Shown one piece after another: positions 6,201-14,461 of a DNA stretch of 41,723 nucleotides. Made by a program: the position numbers and the translations under genes. Numbering within the stretch: position 1 is the stretch's first letter; every line of letters begins with the position of its first letter. The DNA lies in NCBI GenBank assembly GCA_015061775.1, contig SUVY01000018.1:1-41723 (forward strand), in the 5' to 3' direction. The notes beneath the pieces are model-generated. The model did no database searches. It saw only the letters and a program-made list of their open reading frames with translations, and was not told where the DNA came from. This DNA is from Lentisphaerota bacterium. GTDB lineage: Bacteria; Verrucomicrobiota; Lentisphaeria; Victivallales; Victivallaceae.

Positions 6201-7783
6201 TAGCCAAAATACTGACAGGAGCCGGAGTCGGCATATTGACCGGATATACAGCTGCGGTCAGCGGAGGAACGATCCAGCAGCTACTGTTGTTTTTCGGAAT
6301 ATTGCTCGGATTTCTGACAGTAGTCCGCTGTAAAGAACATCCCTATATACAATTTTCAGCGTTGTTTGCGGTGATTTCGGCGCGTATGGTGATGTTCAGT
6401 TCTGAGCTGTCGATTCCGGAAATAGAGGTGCTGCTCAATGGATTTATTTCCGGAGCAGGTTATGCGTTCTGCGGAAAAGAATCTGCGAGCGTGATATCGG
6501 CAAGCCTGTCCGGAGCAGCGGTGTTTGCGCTCTCATTGCTCTTTGTTTCCGGAAGCGGAGAAGCGTCGCTTGCATTTATCTGCGGAGGAGTGAGCCTGCT
6601 GATCAACTTCTTCAAAAACGAAAAACAGCGCAGACCGGCTGTTGCGACGCTGCTGCTGCTGCTTTACAGCGTATTTCCGGCGGGAAACGCGTCACATAAC
6701 GAGAGATTGCAAACGCTTGTAACGGCAGATAAGATGCGCGGAGGAGCGGTGAATGCGATGTGCCTTCCCGGGACAGGAGTGGCGTCAAGAGCACTTGTGG
6801 TGGGTTCTATTCCTGAGCCGGTGACAGATGTGCTGAAAAATTTTCCGGGAATGGAAAGATGCGACACGATAAAACACTACTGTAAACTCTATCCTGTGTT
6901 CAAAAGAAAAGAGAACCAGACGACCTATCCCGTGGTGTTCTGTACCGGAAACGGAAAGATGTGCCGCCTTGCTTCGCGTATGGTGAGCGATGGAGGAGTG
7001 CTGGTGATACCGGAAAAACATGTATCCGAGATACCGTCAGCGTTCAGACATTGGAGCAGATTGAGCAGTGCTCCGGAGTTCATAGTGCTGTCACGAGACT
7101 TTGTGATAGAGACATCAGGAGCAGCGATAGAGAGAAAGATGCAGAGACATCTGGAAAAACTGTGTCAGCCGGGAGTGATTCCCGGAGGAGTGATGTCAGC
7201 GCTGTGTGATTTTCCTGAGAGCCAGGAGCATGGGATAAGGGAGATCGACGGGGGCAAACGAATCAATTACACGCTGTGGTTTTTCGGATTGATATCCGGA
7301 GCGTATCTTATGCTGAGACTGCTGATATTCAGCCGTTTTGACAAAGGAGAGCGCAGATGGACAGCGTTGGAAAACACGGCATCGGCGATACTGCTGTTTC
7401 TGCTGTTAAAAAGACTTCCGGACACAATATTCACAGCGGTGCTGCCGGCGATGCTGTTTTTTGGACTTCCGGTGTGTAAAATATCCGGAATGAAATGGAG
7501 GGTGCTGCAGTGGCTTGGAGCCGGGGTGCTGATTGCGACGATATTCATTCCTGAACTGCTGAATGTATCGCAGGTGCTGATGGCGGTGTGCTGTGGAGTG
7601 ATGTGGAAGAATTTACGAATGGAGAACGGAGCGGTCTATGAGTGGATAGACGGTTGTTCGCTGCTGGGGCTGGTGCTGGGAGCGGCGGTGTATGCGGTGC
7701 TGCTTACGGTGAATGCTCCGGTGGTGTTTGTGGTGGGATTGGTGCTGTTGCTGCGTTCCAACGCGTTGTTCCGCAGCCTGTGA
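6197..7783 (+). CDS. Polytopic membrane protein with central soluble domain, unknown function
   Basis: I do not recognise this 528-residue protein. It has a hydrophobic N-terminal block (about residues 5-165, roughly six membrane segments), a soluble middle (about 165-350) and a hydrophobic C-terminal block (about 355-528, roughly six or seven segments). The middle contains ASRALVVGSIPEPV and, later, MVSDGGVLVIP. These loosely resemble the first strand and the late strand of a Rossmann methyltransferase or aminopropyltransferase fold, as in membrane-fused spermidine-synthase-like proteins, but the glycine-rich loop and acidic catalytic residues are not evident. Its ATGA overlap with nadA indicates translational coupling, though no link to NAD synthesis is apparent. 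The fold is a guess; membrane topology is clear. Confidence 0.8.
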   Translation: MIAKILTGAGVGILTGYTAAVSGGTIQQLLLFFGILLGFLTVVRCKEHPYIQFSALFAVISARMVMFSSELSIPEIEVLLNGFISGAGYAFCGKESASVISASLSGAAVFALSLLFVSGSGEASLAFICGGVSLLINFFKNEKQRRPAVATLLLLLYSVFPAGNASHNERLQTLVTADKMRGGAVNAMCLPGTGVASRALVVGSIPEPVTDVLKNFPGMERCDTIKHYCKLYPVFKRKENQTTYPVVFCTGNGKMCRLASRMVSDGGVLVIPEKHVSEIPSAFRHWSRLSSAPEFIVLSRDFVIETSGAAIERKMQRHLEKLCQPGVIPGGVMSALCDFPESQEHGIREIDGGKRINYTLWFFGLISGAYLMLRLLIFSRFDKGERRWTALENTASAILLFLLLKRLPDTIFTAVLPAMLFFGLPVCKISGMKWRVLQWLGAGVLIATIFIPELLNVSQVLMAVCCGVMWKNLRMENGAVYEWIDGCSLLGLVLGAAVYAVLLTVNAPVVFVVGLVLLLRSNALFRSL

Positions 7784-7795
7784 CCCAGAACCCAA

Positions 7796-7995
7796 AGTTC
7801 TTTGGAAAGGGGGCTTGGGGGGAGAACCTTTGTTTCAACAAGTACTTAAAGTTTTTTGGAAAGGGGGCTTGGGGGGAGAACCTTTGTTTCAACAAAGGTT
7901 TCCCACCAAAACCGAGCTTTGCAAAGCAAAGCGAGACATAAAAAACCGAGCGCGAAGCGCAAGTAAAAAAGCGCGAAGCGCAAAAAAAGTATAGA
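7796..7995 (+). repeat. Tandem hairpin repeat family 1 (one truncated, one full) plus GCGAAGC tail
   Basis: The first unit (7796-7842) contains AACCTTTGTT followed by TCAACA, then breaks off, losing half of the stem. The second (about 7849-7920) is complete, with the hairpin at 7879-7900 and the palindrome GCTTTGCAAAGC. The tail (7940-7990) holds two GCGCGAAGCGC motifs. The units begin just after the stop codon of the membrane-protein gene and could act as a transcription terminator or mRNA end. Confidence 0.75.
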
Positions 7996-8061
7996 AAAAA
8001 AACACCAATACCAAAACAATATTCAAAAAAGTACTTCGCTTTTCTTGAAAGAGGATGGGGT

Positions 8062-8115
8062 TTGGGGAAGGGGAAAACTTCTTTTCCCGCGAAAAGAAGT
8101 TTTCCCCTTCCCCAA
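8062..8115. repeat. Long hairpin repeat family 2, copy a
   Basis: A perfect 25-bp stem with a CCGC loop has the inner core ACTTCTTTTC/GAAAAGAAGT and outer arm TTGGGGAAGGGGAAAA. It is preceded by CTTTTCTTGAAAG, and weaker flanking complementarity (TTGAA...TTCAA) could extend it into a cruciform. It lies between the membrane-protein gene and the dehydrogenase. With no T-run it may be a bidirectional terminator or a DNA structure. Confidence 0.8.
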
Positions 8116-8158
8116 GAACACCCTCCTTCAATAACAACCAAAAAAGAGAAAAACCAAT

Positions 8159-9409
8159 ATGAAAACGACAGCGGTCAGACTTTACGGCAAGCGCGATTTG
8201 CGTTTGGAGACATTTGAATTACCAGAGCTCAGTGATGATACTATACTTGCGCAGATAGTTTCCGACAGTGTGTGCATGTCAACATACAAGACAGTGGAGC
8301 AGGGAGCAGAGCACAAGCGGGTTCCCGACAATGTGGCAGAGAATCCTGTGATAATCGGTCACGAACTTTGCGGAGTAATTCTCAAGGCCGGCAAAAAGTG
8401 GGCAGACAAATACCATGCCGGAGACAAATTCGCTGTGCAGCCGGTAGTGGATCAGACCGTGAATTACGACACGATCGGCTATACGTTTCCGACGGTCGGA
8501 GGCGACTCCGAGTACGTGATAATTCCCAACGGAATAATCGAGAAGGGCTGCATCATGCCCTACACAGGAGACGCCAGCTTCAAGGGCAGTCTCGCGGAAC
8601 CCATGAGCTGCATAATCGGCGGTTTCCGCGCCTTCTACCACAGCGGCAAAGAAGAGTACACCCACGAAATGGGAATAGTTGACGGCGGCCAAATGGCGAT
8701 CATCGGCGGAACCGGTCCAATGGGCCTCGGAGCGATCGATTACGTTCTCAACGGCTGTCAGCGCAAACCGCGCACGCTGGTTGTGACCGATATAAACGCC
8801 TCCCGCCTGGCACGTGCAGAAAAAATATTTTCTCCCGAAAAAGCCGCTGCAAACGGAATAACTCTCAAATTCGTCGATACCTCCAAAGGAGATGCCGATA
8901 AAATGCTCATGGATCTGAGCAGCGGCAAAGGTTACGACGATGTACTTTGTATGGCCCCCGTCCGTGCCGCCGTCGAACTCGCCGACCGCTGCCTCGCCCA
9001 CGACGGATGCCTCAACTTCTTCGCAGGACCGATGGATAAAGAGTTCTCAGCAGTGTTTAATTTTTATAATGTGCATTACGCCTCAACTCACGTCACAGGA
9101 ACCTCCGGCGGAACCGTAAAAGATTTGCAGATCGCCCTCGATCTCATGTCGAAAAATATGATCCACCCCGAAGTGATGATAACCCACGTCGGAGGACTCG
9201 ACGCAGCCATACATACCACTATGAACCTGCCCTCCATCCCCGGCGGGAAAAAAATAATCTACCCCGGAATACGCCTCCCGCTGACCGCCATAGAAGACTT
9301 CTCATCAAAAAAAGATAACCCCCTCTTCGCAAAACTCGCCGCCTGCTGCGAAAAACACGACGGCCTCTGGAACCTCGAAGCCGAGCAGATACTGCTCAGT
9401 TCTTTGTAA
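8159..9409 (+). CDS. Zinc-type medium-chain dehydrogenase (sorbose-1-phosphate-reductase-like)
   Basis: This 416-residue NAD(P)-dependent oxidoreductase belongs to the medium-chain alcohol dehydrogenase superfamily. The GroES-like catalytic domain has the probable zinc ligands C39 (SVCMSTYK) and H68-E69 (GHE), with E147 in the AEPMSC segment. The Rossmann coenzyme loop is GGTGPMGLG (183-191). The cysteine-rich structural zinc lobe of classical alcohol dehydrogenases is not visible, as in L-sorbose-1-phosphate-reductase-type members, which have a similar length. The substrate, probably a sugar or sugar phosphate, is inferred. The gene stands alone between repeat clusters. Upstream there is only a weak AGAG-type ribosome-binding site and no clear promoter outside the repeats. 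Confidence 0.85.
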   Translation: MKTTAVRLYGKRDLRLETFELPELSDDTILAQIVSDSVCMSTYKTVEQGAEHKRVPDNVAENPVIIGHELCGVILKAGKKWADKYHAGDKFAVQPVVDQTVNYDTIGYTFPTVGGDSEYVIIPNGIIEKGCIMPYTGDASFKGSLAEPMSCIIGGFRAFYHSGKEEYTHEMGIVDGGQMAIIGGTGPMGLGAIDYVLNGCQRKPRTLVVTDINASRLARAEKIFSPEKAAANGITLKFVDTSKGDADKMLMDLSSGKGYDDVLCMAPVRAAVELADRCLAHDGCLNFFAGPMDKEFSAVFNFYNVHYASTHVTGTSGGTVKDLQIALDLMSKNMIHPEVMITHVGGLDAAIHTTMNLPSIPGGKKIIYPGIRLPLTAIEDFSSKKDNPLFAKLAACCEKHDGLWNLEAEQILLSSL

Positions 9410-9437
9410 GTGTTTGTGAGGGGGTTGTTTTGGGAAT

Positions 9438-9493
9438 CGGGGAAAGGGCGAAAACTTTTTTTCGCGAGAAAAAAAGTTTTCGCCCTCTCCCCG
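9438..9493. repeat. Long hairpin repeat family 2, copy b
   Basis: The stem runs from CGGGGAAAGGGCGAAAAC to its complement around the loop region TTTTTTTC-GCGA-GAAAAAAAG, with one mismatch near the base. Relative to copy a, the arm changes to GGGCGAAAA with matching changes opposite. The flank is TTTCAAAAAAAGCGGAG on the 3' side, so this copy is inverted relative to copy c. It starts about 28 bp after the dehydrogenase stop codon. Confidence 0.75.
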
Positions 9494-9555
9494 AACCCCT
9501 CTCCCACTTTCAAAAAAAGCGGAGTTCTTTGGAGGCTCCCGTTGGTCGCCCCCGG

Positions 9556-9666
9556 GGTATGTTGCACGCGTTTGTTTGCGGTGCGGCTTGTTGTCTCGGG
9601 TATGTTGCACGCGGTTGTTTGCAGTGGAGTTTGGCGTTTGGGTATGTTGCACGCGGGCGGTCAGCA
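9556..9666 (-). repeat. Three REP-like repeats on the minus strand, period 42-43 bp
   Basis: GGTATGTTGCACGCG begins at 9556, 9599 and 9641 on the plus strand; the first two continue GTTTGC-type sequence. On the minus strand the motif reads GCAAACAANCGCGTG then CAACATACC. The 17-18-bp intervals are too short and too similar to be CRISPR spacers. Three related copies lie in the opposite orientation at 9850-9958. Confidence 0.7.
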
Positions 9667-9752
9667 GACGCTCCACCTTGGCACGCGGGGCGGGACAAAC
9701 CTCTCGATGCGGCACGCGGAGTGTTTGTGCTGTTGAATAAACGCGGTGTGTT

Positions 9753-9785
9753 CTAGGAATACTAGGAATACTAGGAATACTATTC
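9753..9785. repeat. 9-bp tandem repeat CTAGGAATA x3
   Basis: Exact CTAGGAATA units start at 9753, 9762 and 9771, followed by CTATTCT. This is the reverse complement of the tandem unit at 9979-10018. The two arrays form an inverted pair around 9786-9978. Confidence 0.8.
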
Positions 9786-9849
9786 TCTAAAACAGTCGTT
9801 TGTAAGAAAGCATGGTGTTTGCGGTATTCTTTGCCGCACCGGTTCAGGT

Positions 9850-9958
9850 GTAAGCAACAGCGTGCCACATACCAAAACACAAAGTTCCGGCGCAAACAAC
9901 TGCGTGCGACATACTTCACCACCCCATGCTCCGGCGCAAACAACAGCGTGATACATAC
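9850..9958 (+). repeat. Three REP-like repeats on the plus strand, period 42-44 bp
   Basis: Copies at 9850-9872, 9892-9914 and 9936-9958 share GCAACAGCGTG or GCAAACAACNGCGTG followed by NNACATAC. The last two also share a CTTCACCACCCC flank that recurs at 277-288. The 5' half is identical to the module that precedes the structured element; only the 3' half differs. Confidence 0.7.
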
Positions 9959-9978
9959 TTCACCACCCCGAAAAACCA

Positions 9979-10018
9979 TAGTATTCCTAGTATTCATAGT
10001 ATTCTTAGTATTCATAGT
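9979..10018. repeat. 9-bp tandem repeat TAGTATTCN x4
   Basis: TAGTATTC starts at 9979, 9988, 9997 and 10006, with single linker bases C, A, T and A, then TAGTAAAGGCGGGTGG. The right flank matches the locus at 329-370, where the tandem unit is TCCGTTC instead. Confidence 0.8.
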
Positions 10019-10103
10019 AAAGGCGGGTGGTCTTTCTCGCGCCGGTACAGAACCGGCTTGGCGGGCTCAGCACTTGCACCAACAGTAAAAAGCAGAACCT
10101 GCT

Positions 10104-10310
10104 TGGCTTGTCGCGGCGTAGAGTTGCAAAGCAACCGAAGACGGACGACACTCAGCCCCCCGATCAAGCCCGACCAACGGAAAACAGGGAACGTTCGTTA
10201 GGAAACATACAAAACTACTCTGCACGCCCCAAGCGTAAAACTATGCCGGGGCGGAAACGAGACCGCCACCCCCCGATCAAGCCCGACCAACGGGAGGGCG
10301 CGACACTAAA
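10104..10310 (-). repeat. Mosaic repeat family 4 (CCCCGATCAAGCCCGACC modules)
   Basis: Two copies of CCCCCCGATCAAGCCCGACC (about 10157 and 10275) are separated by unrelated sequence. The first is preceded by GCGGCGTAGAGTTGCAAAGC; the second is flanked by GGCGGAAACGAGACCGCC and GGGAGGGCGCGACAC. All of these pieces occur, in a compact order and inverted, at 22031-22116. The block looks like a rearranged copy of that element. Small hairpins GAGTTGC/GCAAC are present. No coding sequence is credible here. Confidence 0.55.
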
Positions 10311-10361
10311 AGTGCCTTTCGGGCACACAAAAAATGGAAAGTTGGTTTGAAAAAAGTGGAA

Positions 10362-10390
10362 TTGAGTAATATATTGAATAGCGGCATATT
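10362..10390 (+). promoter_or_regulatory. Predicted dnaN promoter
   Basis: TTGAGT (10362-10367) and CATATT (10385-10390) are 17 bp apart, about 31 bp before the dnaN ATG. The -10 box differs from the usual TATATT at its first base. Confidence 0.4.
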
Positions 10391-10421
10391 TTATTTCATA
10401 AAATAACATGGAGAAAAGAGA

Positions 10422-11516
10422 ATGAAATTTTCAGTTGAGAGAGAGAAACTGCAGCGTGCTCTTACCCACGTGAGCAGCATTATTGGATCAAGATCAATGC
10501 TTCCTTTGCTGGGAAACGTGCTTATCAATGCCCAGGACGGAGTGCTGACGCTGACTACGACAGACCTTGAGATGAGAATGACCACCAGCATCGAGGCGGA
10601 TATCGAAGAGGCTGGAAGCACCACTCTTCCGGCGCGCAAACTGGTGTCCATGGTCAACACTATGACCGGAGCAAAGGTCAACTTCAATGTGAACGACCAC
10701 GACCAGGCGCAGGTTTCATGCGGAACGGGACGTTTCCGTCTGCTGGGACTTGCGGCGAGCGATTTTCCGGAGGCTGCGGACTTTGAGGTCATCCGCGAGA
10801 TCAAGCTGAAAGAGGGAGATTTCAAACGCATGATCGGACACGTCTCTTATGCGGCATGTACCGACGACTCCCGCAAGGTGCTCACCGGAGTTCTGATGAG
10901 CGTGCGTGAATCAGGTCTTACTCTGGTCACCACCGACGGCAAACGTATGGCGATGCAGGAGGTTGCCGCTGAGGAGATCTCCGGAGGAGACGGAGACGCG
11001 ATCATCGCCATCCGCACCATGGCTGAGGCGCGCCGCCTGATGGAAAACGACCGTGTCATGACGCTCAAGCTCGGTGAGAAACAGTGCAGCTTTGTTATCG
11101 GCAACTTCACATTGACCGCCAAACTCATCGAGGGAAATTATCCCAACTACCGCCAGGTCATTCCGAGCGGCTTCAAGTTTACGGTAGAGATTCCGACAGC
11201 GGCATTGCTTTCAAAGATCGAGGCGGTATCGCTTGTTTTGAGTGAGAACAGCTCATTTATCGTGATGGATTTCGAGGACAACAAGCTGAAGCTTGCGGCG
11301 TCGAGTGCCGAGGTCGGAGACGCGAACGATGAGATCGACGTGGAGTATTCCGGAGACGACTTCAATGTTTCGTTCAACCCGGCATTCCTGGCTGATCCGC
11401 TGAAAGCGACCGACGCAGAGATGGTGAAGTTCAAGCTGAACGACTCCGTCACTCCGGTAGCGATCGAGGCGGGAGAGGGATTCCTCTACGTCATCATGCC
11501 CATCCGGAAAAAGTAA
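10422..11516 (+). CDS. dnaN: DNA polymerase III beta subunit (sliding clamp)
   Basis: This 364-residue protein has the standard length and three-domain layout of the beta clamp, which dimerises into a ring on DNA and tethers polymerase III. Supporting motifs are the start [17 protein letters not shown], the LPLLGNVLI segment, [12 protein letters not shown] near residue 240 and the C-terminal YVIMPIRKK, close to the family's MPMR-type end. A GGAGAAAAGAG ribosome-binding site precedes the ATG. It is not accompanied by dnaA or recF as in many bacteria. Instead a nucleotide-sugar gene follows after four bases, so the two are co-transcribed. Confidence 0.97.
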   Translation: MKFSVEREKLQRALTHVSSIIGSRSMLPLLGNVLINAQDGVLTLTTTDLEMRMTTSIEADIEEAGSTTLPARKLVSMVNTMTGAKVNFNVNDHDQAQVSCGTGRFRLLGLAASDFPEAADFEVIREIKLKEGDFKRMIGHVSYAACTDDSRKVLTGVLMSVRESGLTLVTTDGKRMAMQEVAAEEISGGDGDAIIAIRTMAEARRLMENDRVMTLKLGEKQCSFVIGNFTLTAKLIEGNYPNYRQVIPSGFKFTVEIPTAALLSKIEAVSLVLSENSSFIVMDFEDNKLKLAASSAEVGDANDEIDVEYSGDDFNVSFNPAFLADPLKATDAEMVKFKLNDSVTPVAIEAGEGFLYVIMPIRKK

Positions 11517-11520
11517 TGCC

Positions 11521-12480
11521 ATGAGCCGGATACTGGTAACAGGAGGAGGCGGTTTTCTCGGCTCCTGGCTTTGCGAAAAGCTGCTGGAACGGGGAAATGA
11601 GGTCATCTGTGTCGATAACTTCTACACAGGAAGCAAACGGAATATTTACCATCTGCTGAGCGATCCGCGTTTTGAGCTTATCCGTCACGATGTGACGTTT
11701 CCGCTCTACGTTGAGGTGGATGAGATCTACAACCTTGCCTGTCCTGCGAGTCCCATCCACTACCAGAAGAACCCGGCGCAGACGGTCAAGACCTGTGTGC
11801 ACGGAGCGATCAATATGCTCGGACTTGCCAAGCGCACAGGAGCAAAGATACTCCAGAGTTCGACCAGCGAGGTTTACGGAGACCCCGATGTCCATCCGCA
11901 GGTCGAGGAGTACTGGGGCAACGTCAACCCCATCGGAATAAGATCCTGCTACGATGAGGGCAAACGCTGCGCCGAGACCCTCTTCAACTGCTACCGTATG
12001 GAAACAGGTATGCCGGTCAAGATCGTGCGTATCTTCAACACCTACGGTCCGAGGATGCACCCCAACGACGGAAGAGTGGTGAGCAACTTCATACTGCAGG
12101 CTCTGCGCGGAGAGGATATCACCATCTACGGAGACGGAAGCCAGACCAGAAGTTTCTGCTACCGCGACGATCTTGTGGAGGGTATGATCAGAATGATGGC
12201 TACTCCGAACGAGGTCACGGGCCCGATAAATATCGGCAATCCCGGAGAGTTCACCATCCGCGAGCTTGCTGATATGGTGATAAGACTGACAAATTCCAAA
12301 TCGCGTCTGATAGAGATGCCGCTTCCGGCGGACGATCCCCGTCAGAGGCGTCCTGATATCACCAAGGCAAAGAAGATACTGAACTGGGAGCCGGTAACTC
12401 CGCTCGAAGATGGTCTGAAAAAGACCATAGAGTACTTCGACCGTCTGCTGGCGGAAGATCCTGAGTTCTGCAAGAGATAA
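11521..12480 (+). CDS. UDP-glucuronate decarboxylase (UDP-xylose synthase)
   Basis: This 319-residue extended short-chain dehydrogenase should convert UDP-glucuronate to UDP-xylose with bound NAD. The cofactor loop TGGGGFLG is at 7-14, SSTSEVYG at about 113-120, and catalytic Y144 and K148 in SCYDEGKR. The segments [19 protein letters not shown] and [10 protein letters not shown] are characteristic of UXS-type enzymes and separate it from epimerases such as GalE. The start is four bases after the dnaN stop, and a strong terminator follows at 12497. UDP-xylose would feed glycan synthesis; a glycosyltransferase and deacetylases lie nearby but in other transcription units. Confidence 0.93.
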   Translation: MSRILVTGGGGFLGSWLCEKLLERGNEVICVDNFYTGSKRNIYHLLSDPRFELIRHDVTFPLYVEVDEIYNLACPASPIHYQKNPAQTVKTCVHGAINMLGLAKRTGAKILQSSTSEVYGDPDVHPQVEEYWGNVNPIGIRSCYDEGKRCAETLFNCYRMETGMPVKIVRIFNTYGPRMHPNDGRVVSNFILQALRGEDITIYGDGSQTRSFCYRDDLVEGMIRMMATPNEVTGPINIGNPGEFTIRELADMVIRLTNSKSRLIEMPLPADDPRQRRPDITKAKKILNWEPVTPLEDGLKKTIEYFDRLLAEDPEFCKR

Positions 12481-12496
12481 GTAAATATATACACAG

Positions 12497-12525
12497 ATAC
12501 ACCGTTTGCGCGGTGTATTTTTTTT
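12497..12525 (+). terminator. Rho-independent terminator after dnaN operon
   Basis: ATACACCG (12497-12504) and CGGTGTAT (12511-12518) form an 8-bp stem with loop TTTGCG, followed by a run of T to 12525. It lies 17 bp after the decarboxylase stop codon. Confidence 0.85.
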
Positions 12526-12545
12526 AAAAAGGGAGGAAGATCAGT

Positions 12546-14324
12546 ATGAAAAATACAATTATGATGCTTGCGGCGATGCTGTGCCTGGGAGCTGCGGCAA
12601 ATCCGATGGAATTCCGGAGCTATAAGCAGACGGTGAAGCTGGAGTTTGCAAGCGAGAAGGAGGCGCAGGAGTCCAAACTGGTTGTGCGCGGACTTCCGGA
12701 TAAGTATGTGCTGGCGTTCACATCGCGCTGGGACGACAGTGCAAAGAGCCACATCAACACCCATAAGGTGATGTCCAAGTACGGAGCGAAGGGCAACTTC
12801 TACGTCGGTGGAAGCATGGAAACCGAGACTCCTGTATTGAAGCACATCATCAAGAACGGATGCCTTGCCGGAGCGCATACCGTAGGACACAATCCGATGA
12901 AGCGTCTGACGGCAAACAGGCACTTCTACGAGTATATGGCGAACCGGCTGTCGATCGAGGTGAAGAGCCAGACTCCGGTGAACACGCAGGCGAGTCCCTA
13001 CGGACACATTACAGGAGACCGGAAAGAGGGAACTCAAAGTATCGGCAGATCGCTGATGGCAACCGGAATAATCGGATCTCCGGACAGCCGATCTCCGGAG
13101 CATTTGAAGAAGCTGGGCTATCCTGACAAGGCGTGTGCGTTCGCGTACCGGGTGGTTCCCGGAGACAGGGTGCCGGATTTGAAAAAGCTCGAGAGCATGT
13201 TGGCGAACTATCTGAAGATGAAGGAGCTGAAAGACAATCCCTGTATCTCGATGTCAACACACTCCTGGCATACGAAGGAGGGCTTGGTGCTGCTCGATGA
13301 GTGCTATAAGCGGCTCACGTCCCACAAGGATTGGTGGAACTGCAACCAGAACGAATATGCGGCATACCGTTATGAATTCCACAATACAGTCATCAGCAAG
13401 AAAGTGACGGGTAAAAGCGTCACATTTGAGATACTGCGTTTTGAACCCTTCGAGCTGGGAGCAGATGTTCCGCTCACTTTCGACGTTGAGGGAGCAAAAG
13501 CGTTGTCCGCGAGCGCAGGAGAGCTCAAATATGACGGAACTCAACTGAAAGTTCCGCATGCCAAAGACCATGTCCTGCCGTCAAAATACGGATACAAAAA
13601 ACTCGATGGAGTGGAACTTGAGCTGACCATTTCCGGAATTGACGGAAAACTGACGGCGAAAATTGCGGGAGAAAACGGCAAAAAGATAAGTGATGTGAGC
13701 CTGACATTCAGGGTATCACCCAAATACAAAACGAGAGTGTTCCGCAAAGACAGCAAAACCGCCGTGGAGAGCGCGGAGTTTGCCCTTGAAACAATAGAAA
13801 AGAGCTACCACTACACAGTCGGAAAACCGTACTATGCGGTCCAAATGGACTACACACTTGACGGAAAGAGGGCGAGACTGTATGCAGACTGCTTCGGAAA
13901 AGAGATAAAACCCGCCCAAAAAGAGCTTATGGACGCGGTGGTGCTGTACGAGCGTAAAAAAGGTTGGAACGGAGGGGCTGAGTTGTCCAAACCTGAGACA
14001 AAGATTCCGGCGGACTTCAAACAATTAAAAGGAACAGAAGCTCCCTATTGCACACCGGGCTCAATGTATATGGGCAAAAAAATACCGAGGAGCGGTTATG
14101 TGGGAGTGGCTGAAATAATAAGCCGTGGAGAGAACCAATATCTGGTGACAGTATTAAGTGATAAAGATGGAGAGATGTACTTCAACGGCGAGAAGCTTCC
14201 GAAGAAGAAGAAGGTAAAGCTGAAGTTCAAGGAAGGGCGCAACCGTTTGGTGATATTGGGCATGAGGAATTACAGCCACGTATTCAGGATCGAGGGCAAA
14301 GTTACCTACACACCCGGAAACTAA
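12546..14324 (+). CDS. Secreted NodB-type polysaccharide deacetylase-like protein
   Basis: This 592-residue protein begins with a signal peptide (about 1-18, MKNTIMMLAAMLCLGAAA). A NodB-homology domain follows: RWDD (61-64) in the place of TFDDG, with D64 the likely metal or catalytic Asp; GNFYVGG (83-89); the metal-binding HTVGH (111-115); ASPYGH at about 150; and a late THSWH (about 237) in the position of the last NodB motif. The remaining roughly 330 residues look like beta-rich domains and are not recognised. It may deacetylate a cell-wall or extracellular glycan; the altered first motif makes activity less certain. A GGGAGGA precedes the ATG by eight bases. A hairpin repeat abuts the stop codon and may end the transcript. 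Confidence 0.8.
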   Translation: MKNTIMMLAAMLCLGAAANPMEFRSYKQTVKLEFASEKEAQESKLVVRGLPDKYVLAFTSRWDDSAKSHINTHKVMSKYGAKGNFYVGGSMETETPVLKHIIKNGCLAGAHTVGHNPMKRLTANRHFYEYMANRLSIEVKSQTPVNTQASPYGHITGDRKEGTQSIGRSLMATGIIGSPDSRSPEHLKKLGYPDKACAFAYRVVPGDRVPDLKKLESMLANYLKMKELKDNPCISMSTHSWHTKEGLVLLDECYKRLTSHKDWWNCNQNEYAAYRYEFHNTVISKKVTGKSVTFEILRFEPFELGADVPLTFDVEGAKALSASAGELKYDGTQLKVPHAKDHVLPSKYGYKKLDGVELELTISGIDGKLTAKIAGENGKKISDVSLTFRVSPKYKTRVFRKDSKTAVESAEFALETIEKSYHYTVGKPYYAVQMDYTLDGKRARLYADCFGKEIKPAQKELMDAVVLYERKKGWNGGAELSKPETKIPADFKQLKGTEAPYCTPGSMYMGKKIPRSGYVGVAEIISRGENQYLVTVLSDKDGEMYFNGEKLPKKKKVKLKFKEGRNRLVILGMRNYSHVFRIEGKVTYTPGN

Positions 14325-14460
14325 AGTTCTTTGGAAAGGGGGTTTGGGGGGAGAACCTTTGTTTCAACAAAGGTTTCCCACCAAAACCGAGCTTGCAAAG
14401 CAAGCGAGGCATAAAAAAAGCGCGACAGCGCAAAACACAAACGCGAAGCGCAAATAAAAT
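14322..14460 (+). repeat. Hairpin repeat family 1
   Basis: The unit starts within the stop codon of the NodB-like gene. It has GGAAAGGGGG, the hairpin AACCTTTGTT/AACAAAGGTT (14354-14375), then GAGCTTGCAAAGCAAGC and an A-rich tail with GCGCGACAGCGC and ACGCGAAGCGC. It has the same polarity as the gene, consistent with a role at the mRNA 3' end. Confidence 0.75.
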
Positions 14461-14461
14461 A

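Noticed and set aside
9556-9666. Possible small CRISPR array
   Set aside because: Only three copies occur, the interval is 17-18 bp, intervals are similar in composition, and related single copies are scattered outside arrays in both orientations. No cas genes are present.
9410-10350. Several open frames of 60-240 codons in the repeat block
   Set aside because: They run through hairpins and tandem repeats, contain low-complexity peptides and have no start signals or recognisable domains.
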